Positions 25,501 through 37,591 of a stretch of 64,000 bases of DNA are shown piece after piece (the stretch's first letter is position 1; each line of letters begins with the position of its first letter). This stretch comes from Oasisia sp. SBJ-2009 (Eukaryota; Annelida; Polychaeta; Sabellida; Siboglinidae): positions 31,078,542 through 31,142,541 of the forward strand of contig OZ024857.1 in the NCBI GenBank assembly GCA_964017155.1, in the 5' to 3' direction. Position numbers and translations under genes: made by a program. Below the pieces are notes generated by a model. It did not search any database, was not told the DNA's origin, and saw nothing but the letters and a program-made list of their open reading frames with translations.

Positions 25501-28500
25501 TTTGTTATCAATGTTTCAGAAATATTACGTTTGTGTTTCAGGCCCTGGACCTATTCAGTCTCTCTCTCGAGTGAGCACAGCAGAAGAGGTGGAGAAGGGT
25601 AATGCTGTGAGAAACCAACTGGGTAGGTGCTATGTCATGGATCTGTAACACATCAGGAATATATTTTAATTTTGTGATAATACTAAACATGTAACCTGTA
25701 ATAAAAAGTTATGTTACTGTTCTACATGGTTAACCTCGCCTCTACTTGTTTGTTACAGGACAATATGTGTCATGGCTGTGCTCTGTACAGAAAGCCAACA
25801 TTTGGTCAAATTGTTACTTGCCAGATAAAAGAATGAAAATTGGTCTGTATTGTGTAGACAAGAGAATTGATATAGAAGGAACAATAGATTGTGTGCCCTT
25901 GACTTAGAAAATTAAGGATAATTATTACTGAATGTGAAATATATCTTTTTCAATATCACTGCTGTCTGTTGCAGGCTTGTGGGACAGTTTGCTGGAAGGC
26001 CGTATCAAGCTGCACAAGACACTGCAGCTGGTCAACCAACTGCCCCAGCCTGGCCAGTGGCAGCACCTAGTGGACGCAGGGGGGGAGGACCACCAGCAGG
26101 CCGTGCTTGAAGGTCACTCACTTTCTTGCTAATACAGTAACCGTCTGTTTTTCTGTTTTACAAAAACATTTGTCTAAAGTATTATCGTTGTATTCATAGT
26201 TCATGTTTATATTTGAAACTGCACGTTATTTACCTGATAATATATGCTTTCAGGACAAACAAACCTAAAGAAACTATTGGATGTTTTGGTGCGTCTGCAG
26301 ACAACTTTGTTCCATCAAAATCCAGAAACAAAGCGGCTAGAGGAAGGCAAGAGTTCAGTGAAAGTCAGGTGAGATTGACCAGTGTCATTGTGGTGACCTT
26401 CACCTGCAGATGGAGGTCACTCTTGTGTAGGTTGTAACAGTATTACTGTTCCCGTGTGTAACTAGCTGTATTTCAATCTGCTCCTGAATAATTATACATC
26501 ATCTTGAAAAATTTGTCAGCTATCCGATGATACCAAATATGCATGGCTCGGTTACTAATTACGCAAACTAAAAAAATTGGGTATTAAACATGATGTAAAT
26601 TTGAGCAGTACCTAATTTTAATTAGAGTTTTACAGACAGATTGATCGTGGCGTTACTCATGATTCTGTAGTTGTTGCACCCAATGTCAGAAGTCTCCAGC
26701 TGGTTGATGGTTGGTTTATGCTGCATGAAACAATTGCACCAGCCACATGTACCATTGTATAGTGTTAGATAAGAGTGACAGATTGTATCCTTGACCTGTG
26801 GGGAATTTAAAAGCACATTTCATTTTATTGCCAAAACATAAAGTTGCTATGCCTTTTCAAACGCCAATAACTGCAAACATAACACAGTAATCAACATCCA
26901 GGTACACCAATACCACCGTCACACCTCATTCCGCCGCCGACTCACTGTATGCCATTCAAGTTTGTATCAAGTGCAATACATGTTTTGGTTCATTCAAGAT
27001 ATTCAGCAATTTGAAATAAACAATAAAGTTTATGAATGACCATTTTGCTTTTTATATTTATGCCTATAGCCACAAACCAGAGGAAGAAGAAATTACTAGT
27101 GAGAGTGATGCAGAGGAAGATGGAGAGGGTCAGAAGAAACAACAACATGCTGCGAAAAGGAAGCTCAAAATGGATGATTACCCAGAGTTCTTAGCAAAAC
27201 GCCATAAGTGCTTTGAGCAGTACAGGTATTGATCTATAATTATTATTACTATACATACACAGTTTGAAATTTCCATGGTATTAGTTTATAGCATTTTTGC
27301 ATGTGATGCAATAGTTAATGACCAGTTTGAATCATTGTTGTTGACTAAGTGGGGAATGCAGTGTTAATTTACATGCAAACTAAGCACTGATTTAAGGAAA
27401 TAAGTAAAGCTATACTTACTTACAGAAGCAACCCATTGTCCCTAAATAGACATAACAACCTTTATGTCCCTAAATAGACATAACAACCTACTCTAAACAT
27501 TGACTGGATCTGCTGTAGAAATGACACAATCCAGAAATGGTATGACAAGACAAGGGTGGCTTCAGGGAAACTGACCAAAGGGTTCAGTGCCTTTGACCAG
27601 TCGGCCTTGAAACAAATCCAACAGGTGAGTGGTCCTACTCAGTGGTCCTACCCAGTCGTCCTACCCAGTCGTCATACCCAGTGGTCCTACCCAGTCGTCC
27701 TACCCAGGGGTCCTACCCAGTCGTCCTGCCCAGTGGTCCTGCCCAGTGGTCCTACCCAGTGGTCCTGCCATGTGGTCCTGCCCAGTCGTCCTACCCAGTG
27801 GTCATACCCAGTGGTCCTGCCCAGTGGTCCTGCCCCAACTACGTCAACCAGGAGAGTCTGGTAACACATGTTACAGGGTCAGTGTTTCCCCTGGGTGAAA
27901 TGCTGGGCGAGGTGGTAGGATGTGCTGAGCTGAAGGTGTGATCCGACACTGGATCCAGGGGCAAAGCGACTTAGAACTATTTTAAAAACTACCTTCAGAA
28001 TGGTGCATCCTGGAGGGTGATTTAACCGTACCCTATGAAATAGAAAGGAAACAAATGCATAACTACAAGGTAGCAGCTTATAAACATATTTATAGTAAGA
28101 AATATGGGGTGGCAATTTTGGTGAATTTTGTGCTTGGCTTTGGCTTAAACTGAGGTGGCCCACCTCACTCATCATATAGCAGGGGAAACACTGCAAGGAT
28201 GTAATGTGTATGGTAAAACAACCTATTTCAGGAGGAATACAGCCACACTTTGCTTAAATATGGATTTTAAATTGTGATAAACTACATGTTTTCTTGTGTT
28301 TATTGCACAAGTATGAAATCAATTGACAACTTTCTACTGGTTAGAGACAAAATACTTTTGATGCTAGGTAGATTCATAACAAAACTGGGTTGATTTGGAA
28401 AAACCAATGTAAAATGTTACACAAATGTATTTCCCATTGAAACTTCAGATTGCAAAGGAATGTATAACACAGTGCAATAATTAATATGTTTATGCAAGAA

Positions 28501-30320
28501 TGTGCACTAGTGGGGAATAAATTATTAATATTGATTGTCAACGTGAATGGAGTATGTCACTTGCCCCCAGAGATCTTGCTTCACTTTTCTAATGAATCCA
28601 GTAAAACTGAGTGAGCAGAGACAGAGTGAACTCGTGCAGGAATTATGTATTTACTGTGGCTGTTATATGTGTCAATAGATTCTCAGTGACAAACCAAGAC
28701 TGATACGTCGCACACAACTCAAGCGGTCAGCCTACGCTGTGGTCGCAGCAGATGACCACAGTGAGGACATGGATGACCAGCAGGTGAGATGACCAGTGTT
28801 GTAGTACAAGTCAGGCTAGTCATGTCTGATGTATTGTATATAAATCACATCTGCATAACCTAGTGCATGCAGTCTTCTGTTCCCCGTCTGTGAGGTGGGG
28901 GCCATGTCACTCAACATGTTCTGTAGGGACACCCAATCACAACGTGTGTTCCCCAGTCTCTGTTATACCTACCAAGTTATTCTACAAATTTACTTTATCC
29001 TTCAAACCCTGTCACAATGATATTCAATGTCACCTCACTCGTCCTGTCCTCATGTTCCAAACATCTCAGTCTCCTCCACACTACATTCATTTCCATGTAT
29101 TTTCTTCATTCCAAGTGACGTTTAGTGAAGCTATTTGCTTTTGTTTGTGTCGCAGTTAACCAGTGAAAGTAGAGAACACTCGAAAGACTATGATGACGAG
29201 ATCTTTGATGATGATGACTTCTACCATCAACTGCTGAGAGAGTTGATTGAACGCAAGACCATGAACCTTAGTGACCCCATTGCACTCAGCAGGTAGGCTC
29301 TTGTTTAGTTAAGCCAATGTACTCAGCAGGTAGGCTCTTGTGTAGTTAAGCCAATGTACTCAGCAGGTAGGCTCTTGTGTAGTTAAGCCAATGCACTCAG
29401 CAGGTAGGCTCTTGTGTAGTTAAGCCAATGTACTCAGCAGGTAGGCTCTTGTGTAGTTAACCCAATGCACTCAGCAGGTAGGCTCTTGTGTAGTTAAGCC
29501 AATGTACTCAGCAGGTAGGCTCTTGTGTAGTTAAGCCAATGTACTCAGCAGGTAGGCTCTTGTGTAGTTAAGCCAATGTACTCAGCAGGTAGGCTCTTGT
29601 GTAGTTAAGCCAATGCACTCAGCAGGTAGGCTCTTGTGTAGTTAAGCCAATGTACTCAGCAGGTAGGCTCTTGTGTAGTTAAGCCAATGTACTCAGCAGG
29701 TAGGCTCTTGTGTAGTTAAGCCAATGTACTCAGCAGGTAGGCTCTTGTGTAGTTAAGCCAATGTACTCAGCAGGTAGGCTCTTGTGTAGTTAAGCCAATG
29801 CACTCAGCAGGTAGGCTCTTGTGTAGTTAAGCCAATGTACTCAGCAGGTAGGCTCTTGTGTAGTTAAGCCAATGCACTCAGCAGGTAGGCTCTTGTTTAG
29901 TAACCAAGTGCACTCAGTTTAATGCTCCAACCGCACTCACCATGTAGGCTTTCTCGTCTCCAATTGTGCTCAGCAAGTAGGCTCCACTAATTTAGTAATC
30001 TCATTGCATGCAGCAAGTAGGCTCTCAACCAAGTTGTTAAACATCCAGTCTGTCTATGTGTTAAATGTCCAATCACTGCTGGTAAACTGTTATAACGTTA
30101 CATTATTAGTTTTGCTTGCACGAAATATACATCCAAAAATATTTACAGGCAATGGCTGGAAATCCAGAAGCTGAGAAGTAAGGTGAAGAAGAAGGTGGAT
30201 ACGAAGGCAAGCAAGGGACGCAAGATCAGGTCTGTAGCTTTGTGGCAGTCTCTGGGGCTGGTGGTCATCTCGGGATCACTGCTGTTGGTAGATGAGAATA
30301 ATACATATATGTATATATAT

Positions 30321-30351
<31 letters not shown>

Positions 30352-31761
30352 TAAACTGATTAAATTTATGGTGATTTGTTGTTTATTTGTGAACTTAAGA
30401 TCAGCTTGATCAGTTGTGAAATAATAATCTTGTGTGATGTGATCACTGTGGTGTCATCATTGTGGTGTGATGTGGTGTCATCATTGTGGTGTGATGTGGT
30501 GTCATCATTGTGGTGTCATCATTGTGGTATGATGTCATCATTGTGGTATGATGTCATCATTGTGGTATGATGTCATCATTGTGGTATGATGTCATCATTG
30601 TGGTATGATGTCATCATTGTGGTATGATGTCATCATTGTGGTATGATGTCATCATTGTGGTGTTATCATTGTGGTGTCATCATTGTGGTGTGATGTGATC
30701 ATTGTGGCGTGGTGTCATCATTGTGGTGTCATCATTGTGGTGTGATGTGATCATTGTGGTGTGGTGTTATCATTGTGGTGTCATCATTGTGGTGTGGTGT
30801 GATCATTGTGGTGTCATCGTTGTGGTATGGTGTGTGTGGTGTGATGCTTGCCCTTGTCATGTTCTAGGTATGATGTCCATCGCAAACTTGTCAACTTCAT
30901 GGCCCCAACTGACACGTGTCAGTGGACAGACGAAGCCCGGTGAGTGGTCATTTCAACCACCAGTGCTGTCTGCATCCGTCTTCATTTTGTCACTCGTTCC
31001 TTATGTGTAGCTAGAGAGAAAAATGGGTGTGCCGGTGGTAACTGTCTAGCAACATGCTGCAGACCAATGAAGCTCCTACATTGCAGCAGCCTGTCTTATA
31101 CAACATTTAGTTCATTAGTTGATTACAAAAGTTCCCCACTCGACTGTCTCATGTGCGTTGTAGGCCTCCCTCCATTCACAATTGTTTGAGCCAATTGTTT
31201 GTGTTACACAGACACATCATTAATATCACACACTCCACAGACATTAACACAAATAACCAACTCAACATAATCAAAATAACAAATTTTGATGCATGTGTTG
31301 AGGTTTGTTGATCACAGATGTAAGTTTTTCATAATTCTTAAAAAAAAATAGCACTATATCCAGCCCTCAGGACTTCTCAGTACACTTTACACTTTACTTC
31401 CCTAGCAGGTCTGTGCAATCAAATACCACCTCAACTTTTCTGGGAAGTATCCAGCCACTCTGCAGTTGATGTGTGAAAGTTGCTCGTACAAATATCCACC
31501 ACTGTCACCACCAAGTACTCATTCATACAACTATGTGAACTGATGCAATAGAGTGAAAACCTTGCCCAAGATTTGACAGGACAGGATTCGAACCCAGGTT
31601 CTCTTAGTCTCTTTATACCATATATTCTAGCACCCAGCAGCCTAGTGTGACTTGTTTGGTACTCTCTCATTGCAGTGTGTTGTGTTGTCTGTTGCAGGGA
31701 CGACCTGTATACCTCATTGTTTGGCCAGTCAACAGTTTCCCAGCACACGCCAGGAAGGTGA
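22581..31761 (+). CDS. AATF: AATF/Che-1, apoptosis-antagonising transcription factor
   Basis: Fourteen exons join with matching phases to 515 codons (human ~560): 22581-22659, 23853-24017, 24209-24335, 24477-24598, 25542-25622, 25975-26112, 26254-26368, 27070-27225, 27519-27624, 28679-28783, 29156-29292, 30149-30229, 30868-30939 and 31698-31761. AATF is a nucleolar protein of small-subunit rRNA processing and a transcriptional co-regulator. Landmarks are [11 protein letters not shown], a long Asp/Glu-rich stretch (residues ~80-165), the AATF core [26 protein letters not shown] and [16 protein letters not shown]. Then come [16 protein letters not shown] and the TRAUB-domain block [33 protein letters not shown] and the C-terminal DLYTSLFGQ. 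The start follows a purine at -3 and gives the expected leucine/proline-rich N-terminus. Introns 4, 9, 11 and 12 hold minisatellites; intron 1 holds a MITE. No disabling change is seen. Confidence 0.95.
22845..23281. mobile_element. 437-bp palindromic MITE with 8-bp target duplication
   Basis: It begins GGCACTTATGTACAAGTCGG and ends with the exact reverse complement. Inverted arms extend ~185 bp each with about 90% identity by eye, around a ~70 bp GC-rich centre. The perfect direct repeat GGCTATTT flanks it at 22,837-22,844 and 23,282-23,289. An 8-bp duplication suits hAT or P-type transposases. It sits in AATF intron 1 with no coding capacity. Confidence 0.9.
24760..25340. repeat. 58-bp minisatellite (x10) in AATF intron 4
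   Basis: TAATATATCAACAGAGACAG recurs every 58 bp from 24,781 to 25,303. The A/G-rich remainder varies mainly at AAATGG/AAAGGG and GGACGG/GGATGG. Confidence 0.95.
26455..26575. repeat. Dispersed repeat, copy A (intron 7 of AATF)
   Basis: Shares GTGTAACTAGCTGT, CATCTTGAAAAAT(T/C)TGTCAG and CTATCC(G/A)ATGATACC, in the same order, with 39,097-39,195 in an ABCG2 intron. Family unknown. Confidence 0.7.
27628..27835. repeat. 13-bp minisatellite abutting the AATF exon 9 donor
   Basis: About sixteen AGTGGTCCTACCC-type units starting four bases after the exon 9 boundary (CAACAG|GTGAGTGGTCC). The first unit overlaps the donor consensus. Confidence 0.9.
29284..29912 (+). repeat. 37-bp array carrying the AATF exon 11 5' splice site (x17)
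   Basis: ACTCAGCAGGTAGGCTCTTG repeats with a 37-bp period from 29,284 to 29,876. The first copy is the genuine exon 11/intron 11 junction (ACTCAGCAG|GTAGGC), so each unit holds the last nine exon bases plus the donor. Units differ only at single sites (CACTCAG/TACTCAG, TTTAG/TGTAG). Confidence 0.95.
30302..30840. repeat. (TA)n and ATCATTGTGGTGTGATGT-type array in AATF intron 12
   Basis: TA tract at 30,304-30,352, then irregular 12-22 bp units built on CATCATTGTGGTATGATGT from about 30,455 to 30,835. Confidence 0.9.
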
Positions 31762-32275
31762 CAGCATCGTCACGTTGACATAATCCTGTATATCTGACAG
31801 CGTCTCCAAGTCTACCTACAACGCCCTTTAGTGTCACAACGTTGACATGGTCCTCTATGTATGACGGTGTTACTAAATTAACGGAGTCTTGCATATCCGA
31901 GTGTCACCACATTGACATAGTCCTGTATGTCTGACAGTGACACTACATCAAATAGTCTTATATGTCTGACATTGTCACCTGTCAGTAGCCGTGTTTGCCA
32001 GTGTCACCACATTGACATAGACCTGTATGTCTGACAATGACACTACATCAAATAGTCTTATATGTCTGACATTGTTACCTGTCAGCAGTCGTGTCTGCCA
32101 GTGTCACCACATTGACATAGACCTGTAGGTATGCTAGTGTCACCACGTTGACATGACCTGTATGTCTGAATGTCATACATTCCCAGTCCTATACGTCTCA
32201 GTTAGTGCCACCTTCACACATACTTGCTGTGTATCTACCCGTAAACTTGTGCTTGCAGTGTCACAAGGGGGACAG
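31762..32275 (+). other. AATF downstream/3' UTR with ~110-bp degenerate repeats
   Basis: Right after the AATF stop, copies of AGTGTCACCACATTGACATAG-like sequence recur. Two long copies near 31,899-32,008 and 32,009-32,118 include ACACTACATCAAATAGTC. No AATAAA is seen in this stretch, so the cleavage site is uncertain. Confidence 0.6.
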
Positions 32276-32279
32276 TTAA

Positions 32280-33101
32280 AGGACAAAAAAAGGCTACGGC
32301 TTCGTGTCATACACCTAATAGAGTTTATACAAAGTAACAATTTCCACATATACTCAATTTTTTAACGTCGGCGGTTTACTCAGAATGTGACTTTAAAGTC
32401 TAAAATTCTAACGAAATTCACGATGGTCTAGACATAGGTGAAGGGTTAATTTGGCTTGGCCATTCAGCGCGCGGCATTCTATATCTCGGTCAGCTTCCGG
32501 CGACACTGTTAAGGGTCAACAACTTCGAGTCTTCGACAGTTCGTTCAGTTGGCGTGACATCTAGCAGCTGCTTATAGACGTATATCTAAATCTGTGGTTA
32601 AATCTATGGTAAACTTTAGTAATTATGCCTTCGTGTTCAGCATACGGTTGCAATAATAGTTCAAACAACCGGTAGTATTGAAGCAATGGATTCACGTTGG
32701 TGATTTGCGGGCGTACTGTTTGGCACTTTGCTCGGTCCATTTTGAGGAGAAATGCTTTGATGTAGACATGTATCATCAGTTGATGGGATGATTTCAGCGA
32801 TAACAATAATAGACAACTTTATATTTACCGTCATCAGCATGTTACGCGCGTTGCCGAGTTGCAGCCATTTCATGACAACAGCCAAACCCTATGCAGAGAA
32901 TCTACGCGGAGAGCGCCTCGATCACCGTCGTGACGTCATTCTTCGTCTAAGATGGGGTAGCGCATAGAATTTGGATGGCTGGGTGTTACAAAATATTTGT
33001 CTGGTAAACCGCTGGCGTTAAAAAATTTTGTATATGTGGAAATTGTTACTTTATATTAACTCTTAGGTGTATGCCACGTAAAAGTTAACTTTGTTTGTCC
33101 T
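32280..33101. mobile_element. Kolobok-like DNA transposon, 822 bp, TTAA target site
   Basis: Inverted termini of ~105 bp begin AGGACAAA and end TTTGTCCT, and share AAAGTAACAATTTCCACATA and AACG(T/C)C(G/A)GCGGTTTAC. TTAA flanks both sides (32,276-32,279 and 33,102-33,105). TTAA duplication with RGG termini is what I recall for the Kolobok superfamily; piggyBac shares TTAA but normally starts CCY. The interior retains a broken THAP zinc finger. The target lay in a GGCAGTTAACACC minisatellite unit, whose array continues on the right. Confidence 0.75.
32625..32791 (+). pseudogene. Decayed THAP-type zinc finger
   Basis: ATG at 32,625 opens MPSCSAYGCNNSSNNR, the C-x4-C start of a THAP domain, then meets a TAG. 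After the loss of the middle segment, another frame gives KQWIHVGDLRAY and ALCSVHFEEKCFD. The latter is the CSxHF signature with its conserved phenylalanine and aspartate. THAP domains are the DNA-binding part of several transposases. Premature stop, deletion and frame change make it non-functional. Confidence 0.75.
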
Positions 33102-33105
33102 TTAA

Positions 33106-34860
33106 CACCACTTGTACTTGCAGTGTCACTAGGGTGGCAGTTAACACCACTTGTACTTGCAGTGTCACTAGGGTGGCAGTTAACACCACTTGTACTTGCA
33201 GTGTCACTAGGGTGGCAGTTAACACCACTTGTACTTGCAGTGTCACTAGGGTGGCAGTTTACACCACTTATACTTGCAGTGTCACTAGGGTGGCAGTTGA
33301 CACCACTTGTACTTGCAGTGCCACTAGGGTGGCAGTTAACACCACTTGTACTTGCAGTGTCACTAGGGTGACAGTTGACACATTTGTACTTGCAGTGTCA
33401 CTAGGGTGACAGTTGACACCACTTGTACTTGCAGTGCCACTAGGGTGGCAGTTAACACCACTTGTACTTGCAGTGTCACTAGGCTGACAGTTGACACATT
33501 TGTACTTGCAGTGTCACTAGGGTGGCAGTTGACACCACTTGTACTTGCAGTGTCACTAGGGTGGCAGTTGACACCACTTGTACTTGCAGTGTCACTAGGG
33601 TGGCAGTTGACACCACTTGTACTTGCAGTGTCACTAGGGTGGCAGTTAACACCACTTGTACTTGCAGTGTCACTAGGGTGGCAGTTGACACCACTTGTAC
33701 TTGCAGTGTCACTAGGGTGGCAGTTGACACCACTTATACTTGCAGTGTCACTAGGGTGGCAGTTGACACCACTTATACTTGCAGTGTCACTAGGGTGGCA
33801 GTTGACACCACTTGTACTTGCAGTGTCACTAGGGTGGCAGTTAACACCACTTGTACTTGCAGTGTCACTAGGGTGACAGTTGACACATTTGTACTTGCAG
33901 TGTCACTAGGGTGACAGTTGACACCACTTGTACTTGCAGTGCCACTAGGGTGGCAGTTAACACCACTTGTACTTGCAGTGCCACTAGGGTGGCAGTTAAC
34001 ACCACTTGTACTTGCAGTGTCACTAGGCTGACAGTTGACACATTTGTACTTGCAGTGTCACTAGGGTGGCAGTTGACACCACTTGTACTTGCAGTGTCAC
34101 TAGGGTGGCAGTTGACACCACTTGTACTTGCAGTGTCACTAGGGTGGCAGTTGACACCACTTGTACTTGCAGTGTCACTAGGGTGGCAGTTGACACCACT
34201 TATACTTGCAGTGTCACTAGGGTGGCAGTTGACACCACTTGTACTTGCAGTGTCACTAGGGTGGCAGTTAACACCACTTGTACTTGCAGTGTCACTAGGG
34301 TGGCAGTTGACACATTTGTACTTGCAGTGTCACTAGGGTGGCAGTTGACACCACTTGTACTTGCAGTGCCACTAGGGTGGCAGTTGACACCACTTGTACT
34401 TGCAGTGCCACTAGGGTGGCAGTTGACACCACTTGTACTTGCAGTGTCACTAGGGTGGCAGTTGACACCACTTGTACTTGCAGTGTCACTAGGCTGACAG
34501 TTGACACCACTTGTACTTGCAGTGTCACTAGGGTGGCAGTTAACACCACTTGTACTTGCAGTGTCACTAGGGTGGCAGTTAACACCACTTGTACTTGCAG
34601 TGTCACTAGGCTGACAGTTGACACCACTTGTACTTGCAGTGTCACTAGGCTGGCAGTTGACACATTTGTACTTGCAGTGTCACTAGGGTGGCAGTTGACA
34701 CCACTTGTACTTGCAGTGTCACTAGGTTGACACCAGTTGTACTTGCAGTGTCACTAGGGTGGCAGTTGACACCACTTGTACTTGCAGTGTCACTAGGCTG
34801 ACAGTTGACACATTTGTACTTGCAGTGTCACTAGGCTGACAGTTGACACATTTGTACATG
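33106..34860. repeat. 39-bp minisatellite downstream of AATF (x~45)
   Basis: Units read CACCACTTGTACTTGCAG followed by TGTCACTAGGGTGGCAGTTRA. Variants include GTGCCACT, CTGACAG and a shorter CACATTTGTACTTGCAG form. All long ORFs through it are repeat artefacts. Confidence 0.95.
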
Positions 34861-37591
34861 CCAAAGGGTTTGTTTTTCAAATATGGAAACAACAAATACA
34901 TTTTTTTTTACTGCTCTTTTGGCATGTCGGCATATTTCTTGTCTATGTTTAATTTTAAGTACTAATAGAGAATATTGCATATTCAGTGCACATAATAGCT
35001 CTGTCAGACCTAAGACCATTATGGTGGGGCCTAACTGGGCTACTCACATACCTAACGATAAGTTCACCACTAATTTCTGTCATACTTTTTTGTTGTAAAA
35101 ATCATCTGGGCCTGTCCCAGGGTGATGTTAGTTGTTGTAGAATGTATTACTGTGGGGACTAAGGTGGGGTGCAACATATGACGCATAGATACCATCTCAA
35201 GATTCTGATTGTGGTATTTACATTTTGTGTTACAGCAAATGTATAAGCTAAATAAAACCTACCGCAGGCAAATGGAGACACACTTCATTCAAATACACTT
35301 TCAATATTGTTTATTTTATTTCAAACGTGAGAATACATAGTGAGAGATAGAGATAACATAAGACATTGCCAGTGGCAGACATCAAGTCTTTGGTGTGACA
35401 GGCACTGTGTCCTGGTAACTCATTACTGGTCCTTGCCTGTTGCATCGAGTGACATGGAATGAGTGCAGAACACATGTAGTCTGAACAGGGAATTTACTAG
35501 CAGAAATCTGAAAGTTGCGACTGCTGACAACAGGGCCGCTCAGAATGTAGAGTCCTGCAGCAACATTTCAACCCCATATTAATTCTCTGTCCACATTAAT
35601 GAATTTATAACAGTGTTTTTTGGACCCTTGGAAGTGTCGACTGAACAAACAACCAATTGTACTTGCTCTTCTGAGGCAACTGCCCTTTATGAACTGTGTT
35701 CACGTTCTAAACATTTTTAGTGTTCTTTTTATTATAAATTGCCTCATTCAATAAATGTAAATATTTCTGAACAATCCCAACCCATTTAGTCACACATTCA
35801 AAACAACAAGCCAAGCTAGTGTTCTTATATTAAGATTATCTCCATTGTATACGACAATCCCATTTACGCTATAGAAATACACTTGTAAAAGTATAATGTT
35901 TCTACATATAGACATATATAATATAGACATTCAAATACATATAAATATGCATTTCTACATAGCTCTCATATAAATGAAACAAAGCCAGTAAGCTGCTTGG
36001 TGCATGTATCCTGTTACCCTACATGCCTGGGGTAACATGCCCAGGGTACGACCCAGCATTGCCTGCACCAACACCCTGGTTGGTACATGTGTAAATTGTA
36101 TTGTTTGAAATATACAAAATGATGCCACAAATGCTCTACCAATAACTGAGCATGTTGAAGGATTGGTGGTGACCAATGACCTCATATTGAAAGGCTACAT
36201 ATGCCAATATTCCTAGCAAATATGTTACTTTGTCTGACATTAGACCTACACTAGGGTTGTGCGTTTAGAAACATGTGCACAGCTCCTTTTGAATATGTAC
36301 CATGCAGGTGTGTAGACAGAATTCTAGAAAGTTGAAAAACATCATTGCCTAAGATGCTAACAGAATTCTGTACATATCTTACAGGAATAATGTTATCCAA
36401 CTTTCCACTGTCCACCAGTATGGGTACAACAAACACAGCACTGTCAAGGAGTTCCTTGCATAGATCAAACCTGGCAATGATTCTTAAATTACTTTGTAAA
36501 TTATTTTATCTGTTGGTATAATGTGAAGATTGTTATACAGAACATAAATTCACTTACGTAGATTTCACTGTGATGTGTACAATGTAATTAAATGTGTGAG
36601 ACAATGCTCAACCAGACTCAAGTTTATATTGAACACAATGAAGGTGCCCTTACTGCATTTACAACCTCATTGATACAAGATTCACAGACTGGCCTACAAA
36701 ACAGACAATATGCCAAAACCATAAACATGACATGGAATGCCACATACACACCATATCCTGGGTCATCTATACCAAACCGTATACAAAACATGACTACCAC
36801 TAGTAACTGTAAGGTACTTATCTTATAAACATCTTGTAAACAGTACAATGCATTCATCAGAAACAAACAAAATCTAACATTTGGGACTATACCATACCAC
36901 CATTCATTGGCGTGAACAAATCTAAATAATTACACAATTATCTGTAGAAAATTACGGGGCAACGCTACAGAGATATTTACATAAGATCACAGAGCGTGAA
37001 ACATGGACACATTTGTTTATCACAACAACTCTTGTCACCAGTCACAGGTCAATCACAGCCACAATGTACCACATTCACAACATATTGCAACATATGCAAA
37101 ATTGCCTTATCCACAGATGCTGTCTCAAACAGCTCCCTGTGTGGACGTTGACAGTAACTACTTGCACCAGCTTGGTCTTGCTGTGCAGCAGAAATGCACA
37201 GCATTACTTCGTACCTTCTTGGGTCTGAAAGCAGCTTGCGGGGCTTCACATCGACAATTATACTAGTAGATTATTAATATACACAAAATGTTTCCCATCT
37301 CAGAATTGCAACTGTTGTGTGACATGAAATGCAAACAGTCTGGATGCATAATCACTAAGGGGGTGTCTGATTGTGGTAGTAGCGCCAATGTTTTGTCACA
37401 ACAGATTGATTACAACCACACCTAACCGGTACTTTGTCTGCTGTATGCTACACATCATCTGTGCAGAAAGGTTACACTCTTGGCACTGACCTTGGGGATG
37501 TGAATTAATAGGGACTAGCATTGATTTCTTTATCCATTTCATTGCATCACACACACTTGCACACATCTACAGACACTATGAGTGTCAGTCG
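34861..37591. other. Convergent 3' regions of AATF and ABCG2
   Basis: No coding sequence is recognised. A plus-strand AATAAA at 35,251-35,256 and minus-strand AATAAA signals (TTTATT at 35,310-35,320) lie 60 bp apart, facing each other. They could terminate AATF and ABCG2 respectively. That would give ABCG2 a ~2.3 kb 3' UTR (35.3-37.6 kb). Both UTR extents are inferred. Confidence 0.4.

Noticed and set aside
27556..27941. Plus-strand ORFs extending AATF exon 9 into the 13-bp repeat
   Set aside because: The frame continues only because the repeat lacks stops; the donor CAACAG|GTGAGT and homology show the exon ends at 27,624.
33095..34730. Overlapping 100-150 codon ORFs downstream of AATF
   Set aside because: Products of the 39-bp minisatellite, which is a multiple of three and stop-free in several frames.
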